64,000 nucleotides of DNA from Alphaproteobacteria bacterium (GTDB lineage: Bacteria; Pseudomonadota; Alphaproteobacteria; Caulobacterales; Maricaulaceae). The notes below the pieces were generated by a model. The model was not told the origin of the DNA and made no database searches. It worked only from the letters and a program-made list of their open reading frames with translations. Positions 44,610-52,838 of the stretch are shown here, in pieces. Within the stretch, counting starts at the first letter, position 1, and every line of letters starts with the position of its first letter. The stretch covers positions 1 through 64,000 of the forward strand of contig WGNG01000007.1 in assembly GCA_016124675.1 (NCBI GenBank), read 5' to 3'. A program made the translations under genes and the position numbers.

Positions 44610-46115
44610 ATGTTCGGCAAACGCCCACCCGGCTCTCCTGACGCCTCGCGCACATTCAGTGCGGCGCCGGCCACTGCGCCCGGGTCGGCCAGCGTTGCGG
44701 TGCGCGAGCGGCTCAAGACTGCGGCGGCGCCCCGGCCCGTGGCTCTTGCCGCGGCGCCCGCCGCGCGGCCTGCGGGCGAACTGAAGCCGGCGCCCGCCCG
44801 CCGCAAGGCGCAGGAGCCCGAACGGGTCGGCGCCGAGCGCTCGGCCGAGTATTATGCGATCAAGACGACCATCTTCAACGCCCTGATCGACACCATCGAT
44901 CTGGGGCAATTGTCGCGCCTGGACAACGAGACGGCGGCGGACGAGATCCGCGACATCGTCACCGAGATCATCTCGATCAAGAACGTGGCGATGTCGATCG
45001 CCGAGCAGGAGCAGCTGCTCCAGGATATCTGCAATGACGTGCTCGGTTACGGCCCGCTGGAGCCCCTGCTGGCGCGCGACGACATCGCCGACATCATGGT
45101 CAATGGCGCCGGTCACGTGTTCATCGAGGTCAATGGCCGCGTTCGCAAGACCAACATCAAGTTCCGCGACAACGCCCAGCTGATGAATATCTGCCAGCGC
45201 ATCGTGTCGCAGGTCGGCCGGCGCGTGGATGAATCCAGCCCGATCTGCGACGCGCGCCTGGCCGATGGCAGCCGGGTCAACGTCATCGCGCCGCCGCTGG
45301 CGCTGGACGGGCCGACCCTGACGATCCGGAAATTCAAGAAAGACAAGCTCAAGCTCTCCAATCTGGTGGATTTCGGCTCGATCTCGCCCGAAGGCGCGCG
45401 CATTCTGGAGATCATCGGCGCCTGCCGCGCCAACGTGCTGATCTCCGGCGGCACCGGCTCGGGCAAGACGACGCTGCTCAATTGCCTGACCGGCTTCATT
45501 GGCGAGGAAGAGCGGGTCATCACCTGCGAGGACGCCGCCGAACTCCAGCTGCAGCAGCCCCATGTGGTGCGCCTTGAAACCCGCCCGCCCAATCTGGAAG
45601 GCTCGGGCCAGGTGACCATGCGCGATCTGGTCAAGAACTGCCTGCGCATGCGTCCCGAGCGCATCATCGTGGGCGAGGTGCGCGGTCCCGAAGCGTTCGA
45701 CCTTTTGCAGGCGATGAACACCGGCCATGACGGCTCCATGGGCACGCTGCACGCCAACAGCCCGCGCGAGGGCCTGTCGCGTCTGGAATCGATGATCACC
45801 ATGGGCGGCTATAACCTGCCCACCAAGACGATCCGGGAAATGATCACCGGCTCCATCGACGTGGTGATCCAGGCCGCACGCCTGCGCGACGGCACGCGCA
45901 AGATCACCCACATCACCGAAGTGCTGGGCATGGAAGGCGATGTGATCATCACCCAGGACCTGTTCCTGTACGAAATCACCGGCGAGGACGCCGACGGCAA
46001 TATCCTGGGACGGCACGTATCCACCGGCATTGCGCGCCCGAAATTCTGGGACCGCGCGCGCTATTTCGGGCTGGAGCATGCGCTGGCCCAGGCGCTCGAC
46101 GCGTCGGAGGCCTGA
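44610..46115 (+). CDS. cpaF: CpaF/TadA, Tad pilus ATPase
   Basis: The 501-residue protein has a variable N-terminal segment (about 1-85) followed by the type II/IV secretion ATPase core. Visible motifs are ISGGTGSGKTTLLNCL (Walker A, near residue 280), the Asp box ITCEDAAELQL, RMRPERIIVGEVRG (Walker B region) and MNTGHDGSMGTLHANSPR (His box). It powers pilus extension, and in Tad systems retraction as well. It lies 11 bases after cpaE. Confidence 0.96.
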   Translation: MFGKRPPGSPDASRTFSAAPATAPGSASVAVRERLKTAAAPRPVALAAAPAARPAGELKPAPARRKAQEPERVGAERSAEYYAIKTTIFNALIDTIDLGQLSRLDNETAADEIRDIVTEIISIKNVAMSIAEQEQLLQDICNDVLGYGPLEPLLARDDIADIMVNGAGHVFIEVNGRVRKTNIKFRDNAQLMNICQRIVSQVGRRVDESSPICDARLADGSRVNVIAPPLALDGPTLTIRKFKKDKLKLSNLVDFGSISPEGARILEIIGACRANVLISGGTGSGKTTLLNCLTGFIGEEERVITCEDAAELQLQQPHVVRLETRPPNLEGSGQVTMRDLVKNCLRMRPERIIVGEVRGPEAFDLLQAMNTGHDGSMGTLHANSPREGLSRLESMITMGGYNLPTKTIREMITGSIDVVIQAARLRDGTRKITHITEVLGMEGDVIITQDLFLYEITGEDADGNILGRHVSTGIARPKFWDRARYFGLEHALAQALDASEA

Positions 46116-46119
46116 GGCC

Positions 46120-47112
46120 GTGGGCGGTGATCTCGTCTTCATCCTGGCCGCAGTCTGCGCCTTCGTGGCGGTGGCGGCGGCGGGCCTCGCCCTGGCGCCT
46201 GGCGATAGCGGACGCGCGCGCAAGGCCCGCGTGGCCGTGGCTGCCGGCGGACCCATCCAGCGCGGCCAGCGCAAGGTCGCGGCCCTCGACGCCGCGGCGC
46301 ATAAGCGCCGCCAGATCCAGGAAACCCTGAAAGACCTCGAGGCCCGCCAGAGGGCCGAGCGCAAGAAATCCCTGACCCTGCGCGGCCAGCTTGAACAGGC
46401 CGGGCTGACGGCGACGCCTGTGCATTTCTGGATCGCTTCGGGCGGGCTCGCCGCGATTGCGCTTCTGGGTGTGATGGCCACCGGCCTTCACCCCGCCATC
46501 GCCGCCGCCGCCGCCATCGCGGCGGGTCTGGGCCTGCCGCGCTGGATACTCGCCATGATGCGCAAGGGCCGGCAGGCGAAGTTCACGGCCAATTTCGCCG
46601 ATGCGCTCGACATCATCGTGCGCGGCATCAAGTCCGGCCTGCCGCTGAGCGAATGCCTGAAAGTGATTGCGCGCGAATCCGAAACGCCCGTGCGCCAGGA
46701 ATTCCAGCTGCTGGTGGAGGGCCTGTCGGTCGGCGTCGACCTGGACGAGGGGCTGCGCCGGATGACGTTGCGCATGCCTCTGTCGGAATTGTCGTTTTTC
46801 ATGATCGTGCTGGTCATCCAGCAAAAGACCGGCGGCAATCTGTCCGAAGCCCTCAACAATCTGGCGAACGTGCTGCGCGCACGCAAGATGATGCGAGAGA
46901 AGGTTCAGGCGCTGTCATCGGAAGCCAAGGCGTCGGCCTTCATCATCGGCTCCCTGCCGCCCGGCGTGGCGATCATGGTGTCGATCATGTCGCCCGCCTA
47001 CATGGAGCCGCTGTTCACCACGCCGCTCGGCCAGATGATGCTGATGGGCGGGGCGATGTGGATGGGCATCGGCATACTGATCATGCGCGGCATGATCAAT
47101 TTCAAGCTCTAG
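46120..47112 (+). CDS. tadB: TadB, inner-membrane pilus platform protein
   Basis: The 330-residue protein starts at GTG 46120, with GGAGG 9 bases upstream inside the end of cpaF; the frame open from 46030 overlaps cpaF. The N-terminal helix (about 4-24) is followed by a charged linker, two helices (about 105-150), the T2SSF domain (FADALDIIVRGIKSGLPLSE, then TGGNLSEALNNLANVLRAR) and two C-terminal helices. It forms the membrane platform with TadC. Confidence 0.92.
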   Translation: MGGDLVFILAAVCAFVAVAAAGLALAPGDSGRARKARVAVAAGGPIQRGQRKVAALDAAAHKRRQIQETLKDLEARQRAERKKSLTLRGQLEQAGLTATPVHFWIASGGLAAIALLGVMATGLHPAIAAAAAIAAGLGLPRWILAMMRKGRQAKFTANFADALDIIVRGIKSGLPLSECLKVIARESETPVRQEFQLLVEGLSVGVDLDEGLRRMTLRMPLSELSFFMIVLVIQQKTGGNLSEALNNLANVLRARKMMREKVQALSSEAKASAFIIGSLPPGVAIMVSIMSPAYMEPLFTTPLGQMMLMGGAMWMGIGILIMRGMINFKL

Positions 47113-47125
47113 GGCGGAGGGCGTC

Positions 47126-48100
47126 ATGACCGCTTTCGCCACCTGGATCACCCAGCCGGAGAATTTCTTTGCGCTGGTCGCAGCCCTTCTGGTGTTCGCC
47201 ACGGCGGTGACCCTGTCGGGTTCGTCCCTGCGCGGTGACACTCTGTCCAAGCGGATGAAACAGGTCGCCAACCGGCGCGAGGAATTGCGGCGCAAGTCGC
47301 GCGAGGCCATGGAGCGCGAGAAGTCCGGCAGCGCCCTGCGCGGCAAGGATACGCGCGGCCTGTTCCGGCGCATCGTGGAAGGGCTGAACCTTCAGAAGCT
47401 CCTGGAAGATCCAAATCTGAAAACCAAGCTGATCCAGGCCGGCATGCGCGGTCAGGGTCCCATCTTTGCGTTCTATTTCGCGCGCTTCGTCGCCCCCTTC
47501 ATCCTGTTCGCCGCCGTCGCCCTCTATCTCTGGACGGTCAATGATTTCGGGCTTGCGGGCATGCAGCGGCTGACGGCGGCCATGGGGGCTGCGGTGCTGG
47601 GCTATTATGCGCCCGCTCTGTACCTCTCCAATATCGGCGCGCGCCGGCGCACCTCGATCATGCAGGCCTTTCCCGACGCGCTTGATCTGTTGCTGATCTG
47701 CGTCGAGGCGGGCATGTCCATCGAGGCGGCGTTCCAGAAGGTCGCCTCCGAAATTGGCGCCAGCTCCATCGAGCTCGCCGAGGAATTGTCCCAGACCACA
47801 GCCGAGCTCGCCTTTCTGCAGGAGCGGCGGATGGCGTATGAGAATCTGGCCATGCGCACAGGTCATCCCGGCGTCAAATCGGTGGCCACGGCGCTGATCC
47901 AGGCCGAACGCTACGGCACTCCGCTCGGCCAGGCCCTGCGGGTGATGGCCAAGGAAAACCGGGACATGCGCATGAGCGCGGCGGAGAAGAAAGCGGCCGC
48001 CCTGCCAGCCAAGCTCACCGTGCCGATGATCGTGTTCTTCCTGCCGGTCCTGTTCCTGGTCATTGGCGGACCGGCCATGCTCAATCATCAGAATTTGTAG
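47126..48100 (+). CDS. tadC: TadC, inner-membrane pilus platform protein
   Basis: The 324-residue protein has an N-terminal helix (about 10-30), a basic linker, a helix pair (about 110-160), a T2SSF domain (FPDALDLLLICVEAGMSIEA, then RTGHPGVKSVATALIQAERY) and a C-terminal helix (KLTVPMIVFFLPVLFLVI). It is the paralogue and partner of TadB and the last recognised gene of the operon. Confidence 0.92.
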   Translation: MTAFATWITQPENFFALVAALLVFATAVTLSGSSLRGDTLSKRMKQVANRREELRRKSREAMEREKSGSALRGKDTRGLFRRIVEGLNLQKLLEDPNLKTKLIQAGMRGQGPIFAFYFARFVAPFILFAAVALYLWTVNDFGLAGMQRLTAAMGAAVLGYYAPALYLSNIGARRRTSIMQAFPDALDLLLICVEAGMSIEAAFQKVASEIGASSIELAEELSQTTAELAFLQERRMAYENLAMRTGHPGVKSVATALIQAERYGTPLGQALRVMAKENRDMRMSAAEKKAAALPAKLTVPMIVFFLPVLFLVIGGPAMLNHQNL

Positions 48101-48195
48101 CGGAACACTGTTCCGCGCCGGTGCAAAACCGTTTTGCGCAGGGCTGTTTGGCTCTACAGTGCGCCGCTATGCACGCAGCCGGAGGGATCTGCGAC

Positions 48196-48696
48196 ATGTT
48201 CGGCGGAGAGAAGGCGGCTGTACGCCGCCGGGACGAAATGCGTCAGGCCAGCGAGGCGGCCGACCATGCGCTGGAGGCGCTGGCGGCAGGCGATCTGGCG
48301 CGCGCGCGCCGCGAGCTGGACATGGCGCCGCGTAAACTCACCTTCGCTGACGGCGCGTGGAAGCCCTTGCTTGCCTCCGCCGTTCTGGATCTGGCCTCGC
48401 GCAAGCGCCGCGCCGGGCTGGAGAAGCTGATCGCGGCGTGTGACGGTCTGGATGAGACCAATCTGTCGCGTGACGACAAGGGCTATCTGCGCCTCTACGC
48501 GCTGTACCGGGCCATCGACGCCAGCAAGGACGGGCGCGCGCCGCGCGAGCTGCGCGAGCGCGTGGACGATTTCCGCTTTGACCATACGCTGGTGAGCGGC
48601 GAGCTCAAATCCCGCTTTCCGTTGAAAAAGATCGAGGAGCCGGTGTCGGCCCCGCCGCCCATGGCGCCGCCGCCGTCCTCCGGCGAGCCCTTCTAG
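48196..48696 (+). CDS. Unknown cytoplasmic helical protein
   Basis: The protein has 166 residues if it starts at ATG 48196, with GGAGGG about 10 bases upstream; ATG 48169 is an alternative. It is predominantly alpha-helical with a TPR-like feel (ASEAADHALEALAAGDLARA, DKGYLRLYALYRAID) and a Pro-rich C-terminal tail (SAPPPMAPPPSS). It begins 95 bases after tadC on the same strand. In other tad loci TPR proteins (TadD) often follow tadC, but no lipobox or clear TPR signature supports that name here. Confidence 0.6.
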   Translation: MFGGEKAAVRRRDEMRQASEAADHALEALAAGDLARARRELDMAPRKLTFADGAWKPLLASAVLDLASRKRRAGLEKLIAACDGLDETNLSRDDKGYLRLYALYRAIDASKDGRAPRELRERVDDFRFDHTLVSGELKSRFPLKKIEEPVSAPPPMAPPPSSGEPF

Positions 48697-48830
48697 GCCC
48701 CCTGCGAAACGGTGGCGGCCTCACCGGGCCGGCGCCTGCAATTTCGCAAACTGGACCTGCAAAAGACCCCGCTCGCCTTCGCGCGGCGGCTCTGGTACAC
48801 GCGCGGCTCCAGCGCAGGAGACCTCCGTCC

Positions 48831-49484
48831 ATGGATTTTCTAGACCTCGCCCTTCTTTCAAGCGCGTTCGTGACCTTTTTCGTCGTGATCGACGTGCCTG
48901 GCGTGGCGCCGATTTTCGCGGGCCGGACGGATGGCGCCAGCGCGGCGCACCGGATGAAAATGGCCATCAAGTCGGTCCTCATCGCCACGGCGGTCCTGAT
49001 CGGCTTCGCCTTCGGGGGCGAATGGCTCCTCAGCGCCATGCATATCAGCCTGGATGCGTTCCGGGCCGCAGGCGGCGTGCTGCTGTTTCTCATCGCGCTC
49101 GACATGATTTTCGAAAAACGCACCAAGCGCCGCGAGGAGCGCGTGGAGAAGCTCGCTGACGAGACGGGGCATCCCCAGCATGAGGACATCTCGGTTTTCC
49201 CCATGGCGATCCCGATGATCGCCGGTCCGGGCGCCATCGCCTCCATCATGCTGTTCATGTCGCAAGCCGCCGATTCGGCGGGCGCGCAAGTGTCCGTTCT
49301 GATCGGCCTGGGCGCCAATCTGGTGATCTGCCTGATCGTGTTCCTGCTGATCGGCCCGGTCATGAAGCTGATGGGCGACACGATCGCGGCGATGATCACG
49401 CGCATTCTGGGCGTGATCCTGGCGGCGCTGGCGGCGCAGTTCATCTTTGACGGCATACGCGGCGCGCTCCTGACGCCCGTCTAG
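48831..49484 (+). CDS. MarC-family integral membrane protein
   Basis: The 217-residue protein has six hydrophobic segments. Family marks are FVVIDVPGVAPIFAG near the N-terminus and FPMAIPMIAGPGAIASIML (about 122-141). MarC proteins are inner-membrane proteins of unknown role; an early link to multiple antibiotic resistance was not upheld. A GGAG-like site lies 9 bases upstream of the ATG. Confidence 0.9.
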   Translation: MDFLDLALLSSAFVTFFVVIDVPGVAPIFAGRTDGASAAHRMKMAIKSVLIATAVLIGFAFGGEWLLSAMHISLDAFRAAGGVLLFLIALDMIFEKRTKRREERVEKLADETGHPQHEDISVFPMAIPMIAGPGAIASIMLFMSQAADSAGAQVSVLIGLGANLVICLIVFLLIGPVMKLMGDTIAAMITRILGVILAALAAQFIFDGIRGALLTPV

Positions 49485-49486
49485 GG

Positions 49487-49501
49487 TTTACCCGCCGTTA
49501 A
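49487..49501 (+). promoter_or_regulatory. CtrA-like box before a small membrane protein gene
   Basis: TTTA-N7-TTAAC has the same form as the boxes upstream of podJ. It lies 72 bases before the ATG at 49573 and 2 bases after the marC stop. Confidence 0.35.
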
Positions 49502-49572
49502 CCGTGATCCTGAACCTGACATTAGCCAGTTTGCGCCATGATGCTCGCCTACACTGGCGGGAGTATCTGGGC

Positions 49573-49758
49573 ATGTTGAGTGTCCGTCTAATTCTCTTGA
49601 GCGCGGCGGGTGTCGCCGCCCTTGGCGGGCTGGCTGCGGGCGCGGTCTTCCTTCTCGATGGCGCCTTCGCCCAGGCGGTGGCGTTTACCTGGCCGGGCCT
49701 GGCAGGCGCGGTGGCCTGCGCGCTGATCGCGCCGGGCCGCCCGGGCGAAGCCGCCTAG
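49573..49758 (+). CDS. Small membrane protein
   Basis: The 61-residue protein starts at ATG 49573, with GGGAG about 9 bases upstream. It has two hydrophobic helices (about 5-28 and 37-53) and almost no loops. The frame is also open from GTG 49504, but the upstream part is charged and lacks a ribosome site. A CtrA-like box precedes it. No family is recognised. Confidence 0.5.
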   Translation: MLSVRLILLSAAGVAALGGLAAGAVFLLDGAFAQAVAFTWPGLAGAVACALIAPGRPGEAA

Positions 49759-49779
49759 GCCGGTGAACGGCCTGCAAGG

Positions 49780-50508
49780 CTAGAAGGCTGCGCCGGGCGG
49801 ATCGGTCTCGCGCAGGCGCGCGCGCCGCGCCTTGTGGTCGGGCATGATCTGATCCAGCAGCGCATAGAAGCGCCGCGAGTGGTTCATCTCCAGGAGATGG
49901 CACGCCTCGTGGGCGCAGACATAGTCGATCAGCGCCTCATCATAGGCGATCAGGCGAGCGTTCATCCGGATCGACCCGTCCGCCGAGCAGCTTCCCCAGC
50001 GCGAGGCCTGCTCGCGCACGCGCACGGCCGGGCGCGGGGCGCCCAGGGCCTCGGCGTAACCGGACACTTTCGGCGTTACCAGCGCCAGCGCCGTCTCGCG
50101 CCGCCAGCGTGACAAGGCGCGGCGCACGGTCGCTGCGCGCAAGGCCGGCTCCAGCGATCCGTCGACGCGCACCTCCAGATCATCGCCCGCGCGCGCCAGC
50201 GTGGTGCGTGCGCGGGCATGGGCGATGACGCGCAGGGTCAGCGCGCCGCCCAGCCAGCCGATCAATTCGCCATCGGCGCCCACGAGGGGCGCGGGCTTCG
50301 CGCGGCGGGCGTGCTGATCGAGGCGCGCGACTATCCAGTCCGCCCGTTCGCGCACCGCCCGGTCGGCGTCCGACGCGCTGGCGCGGTGCGGCAGCACGAC
50401 GCTGAGCCCGTCGGGCCCCACTTTCAGCCCGATGGTGCGCCGCCGCGCCGAGCGGGTCAGGGTATAGGCCAGCTCGCGCTCGCCCAGGCGAATCGTGCGG
50501 GTGATCAT
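49780..50508 (-). CDS. YgjP-like zinc metallopeptidase (M48-type, DUF45)
   Basis: The 242-residue protein has the DUF45/YgjP order: SARRRTIGLKV near the N-terminus, SRWGSCSADGSIRMNARLI in the middle, and HEACHLLEMNH (His200, His204 and His210) as the zinc-binding HExxH-type site. The third position of the motif is cysteine (HEACH) where YgjP proteins usually have Leu-Cys or Val. It is a predicted soluble cytoplasmic hydrolase of unknown substrate. Confidence 0.87.
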   Translation of the reverse strand: MITRTIRLGERELAYTLTRSARRRTIGLKVGPDGLSVVLPHRASASDADRAVRERADWIVARLDQHARRAKPAPLVGADGELIGWLGGALTLRVIAHARARTTLARAGDDLEVRVDGSLEPALRAATVRRALSRWRRETALALVTPKVSGYAEALGAPRPAVRVREQASRWGSCSADGSIRMNARLIAYDEALIDYVCAHEACHLLEMNHSRRFYALLDQIMPDHKARRARLRETDPPGAAF

Positions 50509-50558
50509 GATCGCCAGACTAGCGCGCCTGCGCGCCCGGCGCAGCGGGGTCGCGCCGG

Positions 50559-51842
50559 TCAGGGCGCCTTGTGCACCACGCCGCGCGCCATCACGAAGCC
50601 GACCTGCCAGACGGCGGAGATATCTTCGAGCGGATCGGCGTCCAGCGCGATGATGTCGGCTGACAGGCCCGGCGCAATGCGTCCGGTTTCCGCCTCCAGG
50701 CCCAGATGGCGCGCCGCCGTGACGGTGGCCGTGCGCAAGGCTTCCGCCGGCGTCAGCCCTGCCTCGACATAGAGCTCAAACTCGCGGGCGTTGTCGCCGT
50801 GGGCCGATACGCCGGAATCGGTCCCGAATGCGATGGTGACCCCGCCTTCATGGGCGCGGCGCACCATCTCCAGCATGCGCGGACCGACATCGAGCGCCTT
50901 GGCGCGCTGGAACGGCGTCATCCAGCCGGCATCCGCCTGCTGCGTCACCCATTCGCCCGCCATGACGGTGGGCACCAGCACCGCGCCATTCTGCCGGAAC
51001 AGGCGGATGGACTCAGCGTCCAGAAAGGTGCCGTGCTCGATCGAATGGCCGCCCGCGCGCAGGAAGGCGTTGATCCCGGTCACGCCGTGGGCGTGGGCGG
51101 TGACGCGCCGTCCCATCATGGTCGCCGCCTCCACGATCGCGCGCAGCTCGTCTTCGAAGAACTGCAATTCCACCCCGGCGCCGGTGGAGGACAGGACCCC
51201 GCCCGTGGCCGTGATCTTGATCATGTCGGCGCCTTCCTGGACCAGCTGGCGCACGGCGCGCGCGCAGTCGGCCGCGCCATTGCAGGCATAGGGGCTGCCA
51301 TTGCTGCGCAGAACCTCGACGCTCCAGCCATTGATGTCGCCATGTCCGCCGGTGGGCGTCACCGCCCCGCCGGAAATGCGCAGGCGCGGGCCGGGAAGGG
51401 TGTTCTGGTTGATGGCGCGCTGCAGGGCGCGCACGGCCTCCATATTGCCGCCGACATCCTGCACCGTGGTGAAGCCCGCCAGCAGCGTGCGCCGTGCATA
51501 TTCCGCCCCCTGCAGCGCCAGGTCCGCGCTTGAATCGGTGAAGGTCGACAGACGCCGGTCAGGGCCTTGCTGGGAGGTGATGTGGACGTGGGAATCGATA
51601 AAGCCAGGCAGCACCCAGCGATCCGACAGATCAATGATGTCCGCCCCGTCGCGGGTGACGAACCCGTCCTCCACCGCGGCGATGCGCCCGTTCTCCACGA
51701 TGATGGAGGCGTTGGTGCGCGCACGCTCATCGCCGGGCGCCGCAATCAGCGTGCCGGCGTGGATGATGGTGACGGGCGTGTCGGCCAGTGCGGGCGCGGC
51801 CAGCGCACAAGCGGTCGCGAGCGCAGCGAACAGACGGATCAT
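50559..51842 (-). CDS. Secreted metal-dependent amidohydrolase (imidazolonepropionase/prolidase-like)
   Basis: The 427-residue protein starts at ATG 51842, with GGAGG 5-6 bases upstream, and has a signal peptide (cleavage near APALADT). It has the amidohydrolase fold: VLPGFIDSHVHIT (first metal His pair, about 79-91), MIKITATGG (metal-bridging Lys strand), VTAHAHGV (metal His), IEHGTFLD (His) and FGTDSGVSAHGDN (metal Asp). These proteins act on cyclic amides or X-Pro dipeptides, but the substrate cannot be read. It is a single gene between ygjP-like and flgL genes. Confidence 0.9.
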   Translation of the reverse strand: MIRLFAALATACALAAPALADTPVTIIHAGTLIAAPGDERARTNASIIVENGRIAAVEDGFVTRDGADIIDLSDRWVLPGFIDSHVHITSQQGPDRRLSTFTDSSADLALQGAEYARRTLLAGFTTVQDVGGNMEAVRALQRAINQNTLPGPRLRISGGAVTPTGGHGDINGWSVEVLRSNGSPYACNGAADCARAVRQLVQEGADMIKITATGGVLSSTGAGVELQFFEDELRAIVEAATMMGRRVTAHAHGVTGINAFLRAGGHSIEHGTFLDAESIRLFRQNGAVLVPTVMAGEWVTQQADAGWMTPFQRAKALDVGPRMLEMVRRAHEGGVTIAFGTDSGVSAHGDNAREFELYVEAGLTPAEALRTATVTAARHLGLEAETGRIAPGLSADIIALDADPLEDISAVWQVGFVMARGVVHKAP

Positions 51843-51915
51843 GAAACCCTCCCCGGCGTCGTGTTGTGTCCAAGGGTCAATCTCGCGCCTGCGCGCGGCG
51901 GCTGTCAATTCGCGC

Positions 51916-52827
51916 CTATCTCAGAAACGGCAAGAGGCTCGCCTGATTCAGGATGGAGAAGGTGGCGGCCGACACTTCCACCGCGGTCTGGGCCTGGGTC
52001 AGGCGCGTGGCGGCCTGGGCCATGTCGGCATCCTCAAGATCGGCCAGCATGCGGGTGAGATAGTCGGCACGGGCCTCGTGGCCGCGGGTGGACGCCTCCA
52101 CCTTCGCCTGCCGGGCGCCGTTCTCGCCCATCGCCTCGTTCACCCGCTCGAAAGCAGCGATGACATTGGCGATCTCGGTCTGGATATAGGCCTGCTGGTC
52201 CGCTGTCATCGGACCGTTGAAGGGGCCGCCTGGGCCGTCATTGAAATCGGCGAGCCGGCGGAACACGCCCATCAGTTCGCCTGCGACTTCCGAGGCGGTG
52301 GCGTTGACGTCCACGGCCAGATTGTCGTCGATCTGGGTGGTCTGGCGGCGCGCGGCGTTGTCGAAGGCGTCCATGGGATCGGCCAGCGCCTGAAGCTGGC
52401 CGATGGTGGAGACGGTCATCGGCTGGGCGTCGGTGCGCACGCCGGCGAAGACATGCGAGCCATTGAACCGGGTGTTGAGCGCGATCACCACCCGGTCGAA
52501 GGCTTCCTGGACCTTGTTCATCAGGAAGGTGCCGTCGGAGGTGGTCAGCGTCTCGCGCAGGTCAGACACCGAATCCGACAGTTCGCGATAGGCCAGGTCC
52601 TGCACCTCGAGCCGGTTGGCGAGGCGCGTATTGGCGCTGACATAATTGTCCACGCGCACGCTCGCCGCCCGTGCGGAGATGATGGCTTCGGCGCTGTTGC
52701 CATAGCCTTTTAGATCGGGCGCCTTGCGCCCTGTGGACAGCTGCTCGCGCGCGTCGAACGCCTCGCGCTGGGCGCGCATCAGGTCCATCAGGGCGGACTG
52801 GGAGGCGGCCTGGGTTGAAATGCGCAT
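51916..52827 (-). CDS. flgL: FlgL, flagellar hook-filament junction protein (HAP3)
   Basis: The 303-residue protein starts MRISTQAASQSALMDLMRAQ and ends in a flagellin-like C-terminal helix (AATRLTQAQTAVEVSAATFS, ending LLPFLR). The N-terminal helix and AFDRVVIALNTRFNGSHVFAGVR-type mid region are typical of FlgL. It joins the hook cap adaptor FlgK to the filament. It lies 11 bases after flgK and is co-transcribed; its ribosome site GAGGG falls at the end of flgK. Confidence 0.93.
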   Translation of the reverse strand: MRISTQAASQSALMDLMRAQREAFDAREQLSTGRKAPDLKGYGNSAEAIISARAASVRVDNYVSANTRLANRLEVQDLAYRELSDSVSDLRETLTTSDGTFLMNKVQEAFDRVVIALNTRFNGSHVFAGVRTDAQPMTVSTIGQLQALADPMDAFDNAARRQTTQIDDNLAVDVNATASEVAGELMGVFRRLADFNDGPGGPFNGPMTADQQAYIQTEIANVIAAFERVNEAMGENGARQAKVEASTRGHEARADYLTRMLADLEDADMAQAATRLTQAQTAVEVSAATFSILNQASLLPFLR

Positions 52828-52838
52828 GCTGAAGCCCT

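Noticed and set aside
42295-44655. A 786-codon minus-strand open frame opposite cpaD and cpaE
   Set aside because: It is antisense to conserved pilus genes and its composition is that of a shadow frame.
44298-46481. A 727-codon minus-strand open frame opposite cpaE, cpaF and tadB
   Set aside because: It is antisense to conserved genes and has no recognisable domain.
49757-49773. AGGCCG-GTGAA-CGGCCT hairpin between convergent small protein and ygjP-like genes as a terminator
   Set aside because: The stem is only six base pairs and no T run follows on either strand.
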